NCBI GenBank assembly: GCA_964242305.1
Contig: CAXTBB010000007.1
Location: 62,001-126,000 of the forward strand
Length of the DNA: 64,000 nucleotides
Reading direction: 5' to 3'
DNA from: DATLGB01 sp964242305
GTDB lineage: Bacteria > Actinomycetota > Thermoleophilia > Solirubrobacterales > Solirubrobacteraceae
Positions 8,201-17,182 of the stretch are shown here, piece after piece (position 1 is the first letter of the stretch; every line of letters starts with the position of its first letter). Below the pieces are notes generated by a model, which saw only the letters and a program-made list of their open reading frames with translations, ran no database searches and had not been told where the DNA came from. The translations under genes were made by a program, and so were the position numbers.

Positions 8201-9052
8201 CTAAGCCGCCGCGGTGAGCACCTCTCGAAGCGTCCGCGGCGAACGGCCCGTCAGTCGCTCGACGACGTCGGTCTGCTGCTCGAGGTATCCCTCGCGGACA
8301 GCGCGCCCGAAGCTGGCGATCAGCGGCGCGACTGCGTCGGGCAGGCCATGCGCGACGAGCCCGGCGATGAACGCGTCGTCGTCGAGGGCCACTGGCTCGA
8401 CGGGCCGGCCGGCGAGGTCGGCGTAGAGCGCTGCGCTGGCCTCGGCGTCAAGGAGCTCCGGGCCCGTGACGTCGTAGCTCTCGGCGACGTGTCCCGAGTC
8501 GGCGAGCACGGCGGCCGCGACCGCGGCGCAGTCCTCTCGGGACACCGGCGCGATGCGGCCGTGGCCCTGGTTGTGAGCGTGGGTGCCCGTGGCGGCCGCG
8601 GTGGCGAGCTCGTCCGCCCGGAACTCGGCGTAGAGGCTGTTGCGGAGGAAGGTCCAGTCGAGGCCGCTCTCGCGGAGGGCCTGCTCGGTCTCGCGGTGCT
8701 CTGCCGTGACGCCGGTCGGGTTGTCGGGCACTGGGTTCACGATCGATGTGTAGACGACGTGCGAGACACCGGCCGCGACGGCCGCTTCGATCGCCGCGCG
8801 GTGCTGGGGGACGCGGCGGCCGACATCGCTCGCGCTTATCAGCAGCATGCGGTCGCCGCCGGCGAAGGCGGCCTCGAGGGACGCCGGATCGTCGAAGTCG
8901 CCCCTGCGAACCTGCGCGCCGCGGGCGGTCGCCTCCAGCTTGTCCGGACTGCGGGTGACGAGCACGAGCCGATCGGCCAAGCCACGCTCGAGCAGGAGCT
9001 GCGTGACGTGCCCGGCAAGCTGCCCGGAGGCGCCGGTGATGATGAGAGTCAT
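8201..9052 (-). CDS. NAD(P)H-binding quinone reductase-like protein (NmrA/QorB family)
   Basis: A 283-residue atypical short-chain dehydrogenase. It opens with MTLIITGASGQLAGHV (glycine-rich nucleotide loop, residues 7-14) and continues with the NmrA-like pattern VRRGDFDDPASLEAAF and HVVYTSIVNP. The length and start match QorB/YtfG, which reduces quinones with NAD(P)H. I chose the ATG at 9052 because this motif sits at the true N-terminus of the family. It is divergent from an Rrf2 regulator and shares with it a perfect palindrome at 9064-9082, so the pair probably forms a redox- or quinone-responsive switch. The substrate is inferred from family only. Confidence 0.83.
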   Translation of the reverse strand: MTLIITGASGQLAGHVTQLLLERGLADRLVLVTRSPDKLEATARGAQVRRGDFDDPASLEAAFAGGDRMLLISASDVGRRVPQHRAAIEAAVAAGVSHVVYTSIVNPVPDNPTGVTAEHRETEQALRESGLDWTFLRNSLYAEFRADELATAAATGTHAHNQGHGRIAPVSREDCAAVAAAVLADSGHVAESYDVTGPELLDAEASAALYADLAGRPVEPVALDDDAFIAGLVAHGLPDAVAPLIASFGRAVREGYLEQQTDVVERLTGRSPRTLREVLTAAA

Positions 9053-9063
9053 GTGATCCTTTT

Positions 9064-9082
9064 CGTAATCATGATGATTACG
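9064..9082. promoter_or_regulatory. Perfect 9-bp inverted repeat, probable Rrf2 operator
   Basis: CGTAATCAT-G-ATGATTACG is a perfect palindrome with one central base. It lies 12 bases upstream of the quinone reductase-like start and 49 bases upstream of the Rrf2 start. It is AT-rich in a GC-rich background. Position and symmetry suggest the binding site of the adjacent Rrf2 protein, controlling both genes. Confidence 0.65.
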
Positions 9083-9130
9083 TAGAACCGTAGCAGCCCT
9101 GGTTGCAGACACGATCTACACTCTGAGCAG

Positions 9131-9559
9131 ATGGCGGCTCCGACCAACACCCAGTTCGCCGTGGCGGTGCACGTGCTCACGCTCCTCGCGGCGGCGGACG
9201 GCAGTCAACGCAGCTCGGAGGCGCTGGCCAGCAGCGTCGCGGTCAGCCCGGTGCACATCCGCCGCGTCCTCGGCCCGCTGCGTCGCGCCGGCATGGTGCG
9301 GTCCCGGGCCGGCGTCAACGGCGGGTGGGTGATCACCGCCGACCCGTCAACGACGACCCTGGCCGACGTCTGGAGTGCCGTCAAGGGCGATGAGCAGGTG
9401 CTCGGACTCCACGTGCCGAGCCCCGATTGCGAAGCCGGCCAACGCATCCAGCTCGCGCTGACGGAGATCGATCGCGGCGCCGCGCGCGCGCTGATCGCCG
9501 AGCTGGGCGAGACCACGCTCGCCGAGCTCGCCGCGGACACCGCCGCACTTGTGACCTGA
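9131..9559 (+). CDS. Rrf2-family transcriptional regulator
   Basis: A 142-residue winged-helix protein. TNTQFAVAVHVLTLLA, the recognition-helix region VAVSPVHIRRVLGPLRRAG and the wing VNGGWVITADPS are typical of Rrf2. Iron-sulfur Rrf2 proteins (IscR, NsrR, RsrR) carry three clustered cysteines; here there is a single Cys (PSPDCEAGQ), so this belongs to the non-cluster YwnA-like branch and may use a Cys thiol or a bound ligand. It diverges from the quinone reductase-like gene, which is its likely target along with itself through the 9064-9082 palindrome. Confidence 0.85.
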   Translation: MAAPTNTQFAVAVHVLTLLAAADGSQRSSEALASSVAVSPVHIRRVLGPLRRAGMVRSRAGVNGGWVITADPSTTTLADVWSAVKGDEQVLGLHVPSPDCEAGQRIQLALTEIDRGAARALIAELGETTLAELAADTAALVT

Positions 9560-9563
9560 CCTC

Positions 9564-11405
9564 CTAGGTGAGGGTCACGGCCAGCGAGCCGAGCCCCTCG
9601 ATCGTCGAGACCACGCGGTCGCCAGCCTTCAGCCACGTGCGCTGGGCAGCAGGTTGTTGCTGGCCGAAGATCACGCCGGCGGGCGTGCCCGTGAAGAGAA
9701 CGTCGCCCGGCCTAATCGTGAAGATGCCCGACACGTAGCTGATCAACTGCCGGCACCCGAAGATCATGCCGGTCGTGCTCGCGTCCTGCCGCCTGACGCC
9801 GTTGACGGTGGTCGTCAGCGCAAGGTCGTCTGGATCGCGCACCAGGTCGGCCGTGGTCAACCACGGACCGATCGGGGCGAACCCGTCCGACGTCTTGCCG
9901 GCGAGGAACTGGGTCGTCGCCGTTTGCAGATCCCGTGCGCTGAGGTCGTTCCCGACGGTGTAGCCGGCGACGTATGACAGCGCGTCCTGCTCGGGGACGT
10001 CGTGACAGGTGCGGCCGAAGACGATGACCAGCTCGGTTTCGAAGTCGAACTGCGTCGCGGCCGCGGTCGGCAGCTCGACGTAGCCGCCGTCAGCGTTGAG
10101 TGCGTTGTTGAACTTGCTGAAGAGCGCAGGCAGGCGGGGCGCGGGTATGTTCGTCTCCCGAGCGTGGGCGTGATAGTTGAAGCCGACGCAGATGATCTTC
10201 TCGGGGCGCGTGACGAGCGGCCCGAACGTCGCGACCTCCTGGCTGACGACGACGGCGTGACGCGGGTCGGCGGCGGCGCCGTCGACCACGGCGCGAACCT
10301 CGTCTCCGCGTCCGTTCTGGAGCAGTGCGTCGACGTCGCCGGGCGCGGGGAGCCCGAGCGCCGCGGCGGTGGCCGGGACATGGAGGACCCCGGAGTCGGT
10401 CTCGACCCCGAGCACGAGGTGGTCACCCTCGCGTAGGTTGCCAAGCCGGAGCCCCAGCGACGCGGTCGCCGCGTAGGCAGCGTCAGGGGCTACGGGTGCG
10501 CGCGCCGCGTCGCTGCGGGACGCCCACCTGCGGCCCGCGTCGGTGTCCTCGGCCGTCCACCAGCCGCCGGGCAGATGCGCGCTGCCGAGACGCTCCCACT
10601 CGCCCGATGCGACGCGAGCGAGCACGTCGCGTCGCGTCGCGCTCGCCTGACCGCGGTCGCCGTCGGCCACTGAGGGCACGTCTGGGTCGGACACCTGAAG
10701 GGGATGGTTGAACGCATCCCCGACGAGCGTCACGCGCGCCTCGGGCCCGGAGACCACGAACCCGCAGTGCCCCGGCGTATGGCCGGGCAGCGCGACGACG
10801 TCGATCACCTCGTCGAGCGGTCCGAGCTCGATCTGCTCCAGCCGTCCGGCCTGCTCCAGGGGCTGCAGCGACTGGACGACCCAGTCGGGCGCCGCGCCGG
10901 CATGGTTGGCTTCCCATTCGAGCCTGTGGACCAGGTAACGGGCGTGTGGAAAGGTGGCCCGGCGCGTCTCAACGTCGAGCGCCCAGCCGAGGTGGTCCTC
11001 GTGGACGTGGGTGAAGAGGACCGCATCGACATCCGCCAACTGCACACCGAGGCTGGCGAGCCGCAGCGGGAGCCCGCCGACCACGTGGAAGACTTCCGAG
11101 GCGAGCGTCTGTGAGGAGCCGATGCCCGTGTCTACGAGCATCGTCGCCTGAGGCGTGCGCACGAGGTAACAGATGACGGGCAGGCGCCAGCGGCCGTCCG
11201 CGCCGACGGTGCCGGGGTAGGTCTCCTTCGTTGCCGCCCAGCCGTCAGCGGGCGCCCCGGGGAAGCACTTCTCGAGTGGCTGCGGGTGATCGGCGACCGC
11301 GTCGGTGATCGCGGTCACCGAGATGCCACCACCGAGCTGCGCCGCGCTCGGGGTCGCGGCCGGGGCGTGGTCGGTGTTTCGTGCGGGGCTGCGATAACGG
11401 GCCAT
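9564..11405 (-). CDS. Fusion of a metallo-beta-lactamase-fold hydrolase and an FAH-family enzyme
   Basis: A 613-residue two-enzyme fusion. The N-terminal ~300 residues form a metallo-beta-lactamase fold: HVHEDHLGW metal motif, LPGHTPGHCGFVV and LVGDAFNHPLQ, the lactonase-like arrangement. The C-terminal ~300 residues are a complete FAH domain: KIICVGFNYHAHARET, DFETELVIVFG, GNDLSARDLQ, GDVLFTGTPAGVI. One frame is open throughout. Start ATG 11405 follows the upstream alcohol dehydrogenase stop by 34 bases; longer starts would overlap that gene. A lactonase joined to an enol/diketo-acid hydrolase would let one polypeptide open a lactone and process the product. This is inference. Confidence 0.8.
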   Translation of the reverse strand: MARYRSPARNTDHAPAATPSAAQLGGGISVTAITDAVADHPQPLEKCFPGAPADGWAATKETYPGTVGADGRWRLPVICYLVRTPQATMLVDTGIGSSQTLASEVFHVVGGLPLRLASLGVQLADVDAVLFTHVHEDHLGWALDVETRRATFPHARYLVHRLEWEANHAGAAPDWVVQSLQPLEQAGRLEQIELGPLDEVIDVVALPGHTPGHCGFVVSGPEARVTLVGDAFNHPLQVSDPDVPSVADGDRGQASATRRDVLARVASGEWERLGSAHLPGGWWTAEDTDAGRRWASRSDAARAPVAPDAAYAATASLGLRLGNLREGDHLVLGVETDSGVLHVPATAAALGLPAPGDVDALLQNGRGDEVRAVVDGAAADPRHAVVVSQEVATFGPLVTRPEKIICVGFNYHAHARETNIPAPRLPALFSKFNNALNADGGYVELPTAAATQFDFETELVIVFGRTCHDVPEQDALSYVAGYTVGNDLSARDLQTATTQFLAGKTSDGFAPIGPWLTTADLVRDPDDLALTTTVNGVRRQDASTTGMIFGCRQLISYVSGIFTIRPGDVLFTGTPAGVIFGQQQPAAQRTWLKAGDRVVSTIEGLGSLAVTLT

Positions 11406-11439
11406 CAGCTCAAGCAGTCTCTCGTCGGTGTGGAGTTGG

Positions 11440-12459
11440 TCAGTTGCCGGTGGTGAGGACCATGCGGTACCGGGCCTCACCGGTGAGCATCCGGTCGTAA
11501 GCCGCCTGGACATCGTCCAGCGGGCGCGTCTCAACCAGGGGCCGGACGCCTGTCAGGTCGGCGAAGTGCAGGGTTTCCTCGACGTCGCGGGCGGTTCCGG
11601 ACGGGTGCCCGTGCACGGTCTTGCTCGTCGACAGGATCTGAAACGGACTGACCTGGATGGGTGCGGCGTCGGCACCGACGACGATCAGCTCGCCGTTGTG
11701 GCGAAGCCCGTCGATCGTGGCGCTCATGGCCTCAGAGCTGCCGACAGTGGCGAGCACGACCTTCGCGCCGCCGAGGGCCTGCAGCCGGCCGGCCACGTCG
11801 CCCGCGTCGCTGTCGACGTAGTGGTGGGCGCCAAGCTGCTTCGCCTTCTCGGCCTTCTCGGGCCCGCGACTGATGGCAACCGTCTCGAAGCCGAGCTTGT
11901 TGGCGAACTGCACGCCGAGATGGCCGAGCCCGCCGATGCCGAGCACGGCGACCAGGTCGCCCGCCCTGGCCGAGCTGCGGCGCAGCGGGTTGTAGGTGGC
12001 CACGCCGGCGCAACCCATGGGGGCGGCCTCTGCGGCGGAGAATCCTTCGGGTATGCGCGCCAGGGCCGACGCCGGGACGACGACGGCCTCCGAATACCCG
12101 CCCGGATAGGCCCAGCTCGGGACCTGAATGCGGATGCAGTGGATGAAATCGCCCTCGCGACAGGGGATGCATGCGCCGCAGTGACCACCGAACCACCCGA
12201 CGGCGACACGCTCGCCGCTGTTCCAGCCTTCGACGTCCTCGCCGATCGCGTCGATGCGTCCGGCGATCTCGTGCCCGCAGGTCAGCGGGAACATGACGCC
12301 GGGGAGGGCGGCGTTGACGAAGGCGGGGTCGGTTCCGCACACGCCGCACGCCTCGACGGCAAGGCGGACGTGACCGCGTCCTGGTTCGGGGAGCTCTTGC
12401 TCTACGAGGGAGAATCGGCCGCCGGCTTCGGCGATCTGCGCTTGCCTGATGGTGCTCAT
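11440..12459 (-). CDS. Zinc-dependent alcohol dehydrogenase (MDR superfamily)
   Basis: A 339-residue medium-chain dehydrogenase. Catalytic-zinc residues are visible in EACGVCGTD and TCGHEIAGR, and the four-cysteine structural zinc lobe in GGHCGACIPCREGDFIHC. The Rossmann loop is VLGIGGLGHLGVQFA. It resembles AdhA-like primary alcohol dehydrogenases that interconvert alcohols and aldehydes with NAD(P). ATG 12459 is preferred because the family begins near there; another in-frame start lies at 12489. It is upstream of, and probably co-transcribed with, the MBL-FAH fusion, and diverges from the XRE/MmyB regulator. Confidence 0.88.
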   Translation of the reverse strand: MSTIRQAQIAEAGGRFSLVEQELPEPGRGHVRLAVEACGVCGTDPAFVNAALPGVMFPLTCGHEIAGRIDAIGEDVEGWNSGERVAVGWFGGHCGACIPCREGDFIHCIRIQVPSWAYPGGYSEAVVVPASALARIPEGFSAAEAAPMGCAGVATYNPLRRSSARAGDLVAVLGIGGLGHLGVQFANKLGFETVAISRGPEKAEKAKQLGAHHYVDSDAGDVAGRLQALGGAKVVLATVGSSEAMSATIDGLRHNGELIVVGADAAPIQVSPFQILSTSKTVHGHPSGTARDVEETLHFADLTGVRPLVETRPLDDVQAAYDRMLTGEARYRMVLTTGN

Positions 12460-12562
12460 GACGTCCACGTTGATCCTGTTCCTCACCATCAGCCAGGGTC
12501 GCGTCTCGCCCTAGGTTCAGCAGACCCACCCAGCTCGGCGACCACTGCGCCACACTCTGTGG

Positions 12563-13462
12563 ATGGACGGCAAGCGAACGGAGCTGTCGGAGTTCCTGCG
12601 GACCCGTCGCGCCCGGGTGCAACCCGAGGACGTTGGCATCGACGCCGAGGCCGCGGGGCCGCGGCGTGTGCCCGGGCTGCGGCGCGAGGAACTGGCTCAG
12701 CTCGCCGCGGTCAGCGTCGACTACTACGTGCGCCTGGAGCAGGGCCGCAGGGTCAACGCCTCCGACCAGGTGCTGGACGCCATCGCCCACGCGCTCGGAC
12801 TGGACGAGACCGAACGCGCGCACCTGATCGACCTGGCCCGCCCCGCTCCGCCCCGCTCCTCGCCGGCGATCCTCAAGCAACGCGTCCGGCCGGGCACCCG
12901 CCTATTGCTTGACGGATTAGTCGGTCCGGGATTCGTCCTCGGGCCGCGACTCGAGATACTCGCGACCAACCACATGGCCCGGGCGCTGCTGTGCGACTTC
13001 GACTCCCGCCCGCTGCGCGACCGCAATCACGCGCGCTGGGTCTTCCTCGATTCCGCGACCCGTTCCCTGTACGCCGACTGGGACCGTGTGGCCCGCGACA
13101 ACGTCGCCGTCCTGCGACTGGCCGCGGGCCGCTACCCCGACGATCCCGAACTCGCGGCGCTCATCGGCGAGCTGACCGTCAAGAGCCCCGAGTTCGCCCG
13201 CTGGTGGGCCGCGCACGACGTCCTGCGGCGCAGCCACGGGACCAAGCGCTTCCGCCACCCCGTGGTGGGCGAGCTCACGATCAGCTACGAGGCGCTCACG
13301 CTGCCCGACGACCCCGAGCAGACGCTCTTCATCTACTCAACCGAGCCCGGCAGCCCCTCCCGGCACGCACTCGACCTGCTGGCCAACTGGACGCTGGAGG
13401 CGCAATCCCGCCGCGACGGTGTGACTGGTCTTGAGACTGCGGAACCGTCCGAGTTCGGATAA
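12563..13462 (+). CDS. XRE-family regulator with MmyB-like ligand-binding domain
   Basis: A 299-residue regulator. The N-terminal helix-turn-helix (RVPGLRREELAQLAAVSVDYY then RLEQGRRVNAS) is followed by the MmyB/MltR ligand-binding domain, recognised from ILATNHMARALL, NHARWVFLD and RYPDDPELAALIGELT. Proteins of this build are common in actinomycetes beside oxidoreductase genes, which they usually control. Here the divergent target is the zinc alcohol dehydrogenase and the fusion gene behind it. In known structures the domain can bind a fatty acid-like molecule; the effector here is unknown. Confidence 0.87.
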   Translation: MDGKRTELSEFLRTRRARVQPEDVGIDAEAAGPRRVPGLRREELAQLAAVSVDYYVRLEQGRRVNASDQVLDAIAHALGLDETERAHLIDLARPAPPRSSPAILKQRVRPGTRLLLDGLVGPGFVLGPRLEILATNHMARALLCDFDSRPLRDRNHARWVFLDSATRSLYADWDRVARDNVAVLRLAAGRYPDDPELAALIGELTVKSPEFARWWAAHDVLRRSHGTKRFRHPVVGELTISYEALTLPDDPEQTLFIYSTEPGSPSRHALDLLANWTLEAQSRRDGVTGLETAEPSEFG

Positions 13463-13595
13463 CCGGATCCCGTGTCGATGGAGGTGATGGGGCGGCTCTG
13501 TTCATGGGCAGTGCGCTGGCCCGCACGCGAACGTCTGGTGTGGTGCTCGGTGCCAGCTTCCTTTAGCTGGCTCGTCGTGGGGCCGATGCACATCT

Positions 13596-15095
13596 ATGAC
13601 TCTCATTCCGGAATTGCAGCGTCTCGCCCGCCGGAACTCGGACGACCCGGAGGTGGCGCTGGTGCAGGTGCTGCGGCTCCTCTGCGAACAGCTGGACATG
13701 AGCACTGCAGTGCTCGGCTCGGTTTCCGCGGGGGTCCACAGCGTCGACTTTGCCGTTAGTGCCGGGCTGGGTCGTGAGCATCGCATGGAGGTCTCCCGGC
13801 CTGTGGAGGAGTCGCTCTGCGGCTTTGTCGGAGAAGCGGCACCGCTCGTGGTGCGGGATGCCGCCAACGATCCGGAGTTCGCCGATCTCGTGGTCACGCG
13901 ACAAATGGACGTCGGGTGTTATGCCGGGATCCCTCTGCGCAGGGACGACGGGACGCGGGCCGGGATCCTTGAACTGCTGGGACACGCTCCCCATTCACGA
14001 CTCGACGACAGAGACGTCGCGGTGCTCGAGGGACTCGCCGCGGTCGTCACCGGCCTCTACGACTCGTTCCATAGCGGAGCGCCCGCCGGCCCAGTCGCGC
14101 CCGCAGACGCGACTGACAGCGACGGCCTGGCCGAGCCGAGTGAGAACCTTGTTGGGGATCTTGAGGGACTGACAAGGCCGCTGCTCGACGCCCTGCAGGA
14201 ACTCAGTGGGATCGCGAGCACCTATCTCACGAAGATCGACGTAGCGGGCGATCGACAGCAGCTCTTGCTCTCCCACAATGCCAAGGCGGGCTTTGAGATG
14301 CCGGAGCAGGCTGTGATCCCGTGGGAGCACTCGATGTGCTGGCTCGCCATCGAGGAAAACACGCCGGCCGTCTCCGACCTTCCCGCACGCTGGCCGCAGG
14401 TGGAGGTCGCCGCACAACTCGGCATCGTGACGCACGTATCGGTTCCGATCTATCTCAGCGACGGCGCTCTGTGGGGCACCTTGTGCGCCTCCGACAACGT
14501 CGCGCATCCGCAGGCGGCCACCCAGCTCCCGACGCTGCGGCTGTTCGCACGGCTCATCGCCGCCGATGTCGAGCGCGCAGTGGGCGTGAGTGAGGAGCGC
14601 GCTTGGGCACGGGTTGCCGCACAGCAAGCGCAGGTTGATGCGCTGACGGGGTGCTCATCGCGGCGCATGGTGGAGCCCTGGCTCACGGCGGCGTTCACGA
14701 CCGCCCGGCCGGATGAGCTCGTCGCGGTTGCGTTCGTCGACGTCGACCAATTCAAGGCGGTCAACGACCAAAATGGTCACGCCGTCGGCGATGAGGTCCT
14801 CGCTGCCCTCGGCGAGCGGCTCCGAGTAGCGACGCGGTCGGACGATCTCGTCGCTCGCTGGGGCGGCGACGAGTTCGTCGTCGGCGCGCGCCTGCCCCGG
14901 GTGACCATGGCCGACTTCGAGATGCGGATGCGTGACGCCGCCCACTTCCGGCTGCCGATCGGCGGGGCTGAGCTGACCGTGCGCTGCTCAACGGGATTTG
15001 CCACGTCGGACGCTGCCACGAACCCGTCCTCGTTGATCGACCTGGCGGATTCGGACATGTACCGAGACAAGAACCTTCTGCCCGGAGGCCGTTGA
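13596..15095 (+). CDS. Cytoplasmic GAF-GAF-GGDEF diguanylate cyclase
   Basis: A 499-residue signalling protein without membrane segments. Two GAF sensor domains (about residues 20-160 and 185-330) precede a GGDEF domain with the intact signature RWGGDEFVV. An RxxD inhibitory site (RSDD) lies five residues ahead of it. It should make cyclic di-GMP from GTP and be feedback-inhibited. The metal-binding FVDVDQFKAVND segment is present. ATG 13596 gives the first GAF a full N-terminus; the ribosome site is weak. It stands alone between a regulator and the P450 cluster. The GAF ligands are unknown. Confidence 0.9.
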   Translation: MTLIPELQRLARRNSDDPEVALVQVLRLLCEQLDMSTAVLGSVSAGVHSVDFAVSAGLGREHRMEVSRPVEESLCGFVGEAAPLVVRDAANDPEFADLVVTRQMDVGCYAGIPLRRDDGTRAGILELLGHAPHSRLDDRDVAVLEGLAAVVTGLYDSFHSGAPAGPVAPADATDSDGLAEPSENLVGDLEGLTRPLLDALQELSGIASTYLTKIDVAGDRQQLLLSHNAKAGFEMPEQAVIPWEHSMCWLAIEENTPAVSDLPARWPQVEVAAQLGIVTHVSVPIYLSDGALWGTLCASDNVAHPQAATQLPTLRLFARLIAADVERAVGVSEERAWARVAAQQAQVDALTGCSSRRMVEPWLTAAFTTARPDELVAVAFVDVDQFKAVNDQNGHAVGDEVLAALGERLRVATRSDDLVARWGGDEFVVGARLPRVTMADFEMRMRDAAHFRLPIGGAELTVRCSTGFATSDAATNPSSLIDLADSDMYRDKNLLPGGR

Positions 15096-15197
15096 CGTAG
15101 GGTTGGAATCCTCTGGCAGGGGTTTGCACCTGATGCTGGGACCGGGCTCAGAGTCCGCGGACTGGCCCGGCCACCGTCACCACTCAGGGGCGGTGCC

Positions 15198-16376
15198 TCA
15201 GCCGGTGATGGTGACGTTCAGCGAGGCGAGGCCGCGCAATGTCTGATTGATCGCACGAACCGGCTCGGCGATCTCGAACCGGTTGACTCGCTTGGCGAGC
15301 GCCTCGAGGATGATGCGCATCTCGAGGCGCGCCAGGTTCGAGCCGACGCAAGCGTGGGGACCGAAGCCGAAGGCCAGGTGCTCGGCTACGCGCGCGCGTC
15401 GGACATCGAAGCGCGTCGGGTCCTCCCAGCGGCGATCGTCGCGATTGGCTGCGCCGTAGAGCAGGATCACCCTCGAGTCCGCGGGGATGGTGACGCTGTC
15501 GACGATGTGCTCCTGGATGGTGTACCGCGAGAATCGCTGGATCGGCGACTCCAGGCGAAGCACCTCGTTCACCGCATTCGGGATCAAGGAGGGGTCCTCG
15601 CGCACCAGGGCCCACTGGTCGGGATGCTCGCCGAACAGCAGCATCGCATTGCTGATCCCGTTGATCGTGGTGTCCAGGCTCGGGGCCAGGTAGCCGGACA
15701 TCATGCTCGGACACAGATCGCGCGCGATCTCCCCGCGATCGGCCGCGTCATAGACCATCTGTGCCCAGCCCCCGGGTTTGAGAGACGGCGGGACAGCCTC
15801 TTCGTTGCCGTAGTTGAACATCTCCATGGTCAGGGGCAGGGCGGCGCGCGTACGGTCGTTGTCCGGGCCCATGGCGTCGAAAGTCGCCGCGGCCCACTCG
15901 AGCATGCGCTCCCGACCTGACTCGGGGATCCCGACCAGACTCGAGATGATCGTCAGCGGCAGGTGCCGGGCAAGGTCGGTGACCGCGTCGAAGCTTCCGC
16001 GGGACACGAGCCCCTCGACCAGGTCCTCTGCCTCGGCCACCAGGGCCGGGCTGAGCTCGCGGACCGCGGCGGCCATCAGCGGGCGGCGCAGCACCCGGCG
16101 CATCTCATCGTGGCGCGGCGGGTCGGTGCAGATGGTCGCCACCCCGCCCGTGGCACCGTTGACGACGTCGTTGAGCATGACGCCGTGGGCCGAGGAGAAC
16201 ACCTCCCAGTTGCGGGCGGCCTCACGGGTCTCGGCATAGTGCACGAGGGCGAAGGCCTCGAGGCCGCGCAGCCAGACCACCGCGCCCATCTCGCGCAGCT
16301 CCTCATAGGCGGGGTAGGGATCGGCGAGCGCCTCTTCGCTGAACAGCTCGACGTCGGATTCTGGTGCCTGCAGCAT
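15198..16376 (-). CDS. Cytochrome P450
   Basis: A 392-residue soluble bacterial P450. The heme-thiolate loop FGFGPHACVGSNLARLE contains the proximal Cys, the ExxR motif is EVLR, and the I-helix reads YLAPSLDTTINGI, with Ser where the oxygen-activating motif normally has Gly. The ATG at 16376 follows the alpha/beta hydrolase stop by nine bases, so the two form an operon. No ferredoxin or reductase gene is adjacent, so redox partners must be supplied elsewhere. In this catabolic neighbourhood a demethylation or hydroxylation of an aromatic or terpenoid compound is plausible but unproven. Confidence 0.92.
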   Translation of the reverse strand: MLQAPESDVELFSEEALADPYPAYEELREMGAVVWLRGLEAFALVHYAETREAARNWEVFSSAHGVMLNDVVNGATGGVATICTDPPRHDEMRRVLRRPLMAAAVRELSPALVAEAEDLVEGLVSRGSFDAVTDLARHLPLTIISSLVGIPESGRERMLEWAAATFDAMGPDNDRTRAALPLTMEMFNYGNEEAVPPSLKPGGWAQMVYDAADRGEIARDLCPSMMSGYLAPSLDTTINGISNAMLLFGEHPDQWALVREDPSLIPNAVNEVLRLESPIQRFSRYTIQEHIVDSVTIPADSRVILLYGAANRDDRRWEDPTRFDVRRARVAEHLAFGFGPHACVGSNLARLEMRIILEALAKRVNRFEIAEPVRAINQTLRGLASLNVTITG

Positions 16377-16385
16377 GGTCGGTCG

Positions 16386-17159
16386 TCAGGCGCGGGTTGA
16401 CATGAGCCGGTCGAGGGCCTCGTTGAATTGCTCCGCGGTCTCGCCCATATGGGGGAAGTGGTGTCCCGAGTCGATGGTGACCTTCTTGCCATCAAGCGCC
16501 CCGGCCAGCTCTTCGGTGATCGCCTCGAACCCGGGGCTCCAGCCGCCGGCCACGGTCATCGCCGGGATGCCTGCTTCGCGAACACGCCAAACGGCGGCGG
16601 TCTCGTCCCAGGTCGACGGATCACGCAAGGATCGCGCGCCCCTCCCCATCGCGCGCAGGTGCCTGAGCTTCGGGCGTGGTTCCTGAAGCCCGCGCGGTAT
16701 GCCGGCCGCCTTCATGAACCGCTTGACGGCCAGCATCGGGATCTTGGTGTCCAGTGCGTCGGCGAGCGACTGCTTGAAGGCGATCGCCTCCGGGCGATGC
16801 CCCGCGATCCCGTAGAGCGGGGGCTCGACAAGGGTGAGGGAATGGACGGCCTCGGGACGGAGCCCGGCGACGCACATCGCGATCGCAGCGCCGTAGGAGT
16901 GCCCGACGAGGTGGGCGCCGTCGCCCAGCAGTTCCGCGACCCAGACCGCGTCGACCTCGAGGTCCTCGGGGCCGCGCGAGGGACTGAGGCCGTGGCCGGG
17001 CCGGCTTGGCAGGATCAGCCCCCAACCCAGGTCGGCGAGGGGCAGCTGGAAGCGCCAGTAGTCCTCCCCGCTCGACGGGCCGCCTTGCACACTGCCGTGG
17101 ATCATCACAACCGTTGGGCCTTCGCCGCGCCGCGTGATCTGGATGCCGTCGGTCGTCAT
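16386..17159 (-). CDS. Alpha/beta-fold hydrolase upstream of the P450
   Basis: A 257-residue hydrolase. The oxyanion segment is VVMIHGSVQGGP, the nucleophile elbow HLVGHSYGAAIAM, and the catalytic His region DSGHHFPHMGETAEQF. The chosen ATG at 17159 begins MTTDGIQITRRGEG, the normal first strand of the fold. It precedes and is probably co-transcribed with the cytochrome P450. It may hydrolyse an ester either to feed the P450 or to process its product. No lid domain specific enough to name a substrate is visible. Confidence 0.85.
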   Translation of the reverse strand: MTTDGIQITRRGEGPTVVMIHGSVQGGPSSGEDYWRFQLPLADLGWGLILPSRPGHGLSPSRGPEDLEVDAVWVAELLGDGAHLVGHSYGAAIAMCVAGLRPEAVHSLTLVEPPLYGIAGHRPEAIAFKQSLADALDTKIPMLAVKRFMKAAGIPRGLQEPRPKLRHLRAMGRGARSLRDPSTWDETAAVWRVREAGIPAMTVAGGWSPGFEAITEELAGALDGKKVTIDSGHHFPHMGETAEQFNEALDRLMSTRA

Positions 17160-17182
17160 GTCGGGGATCTCTCGACGACTCG

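Noticed and set aside
15152..15163. AGTCCGCGGACT 12-bp palindrome
   Set aside because: It lies between the stops of two convergent genes, is GC-rich and short enough to be chance; it has no T-run and no partner copy in the window.
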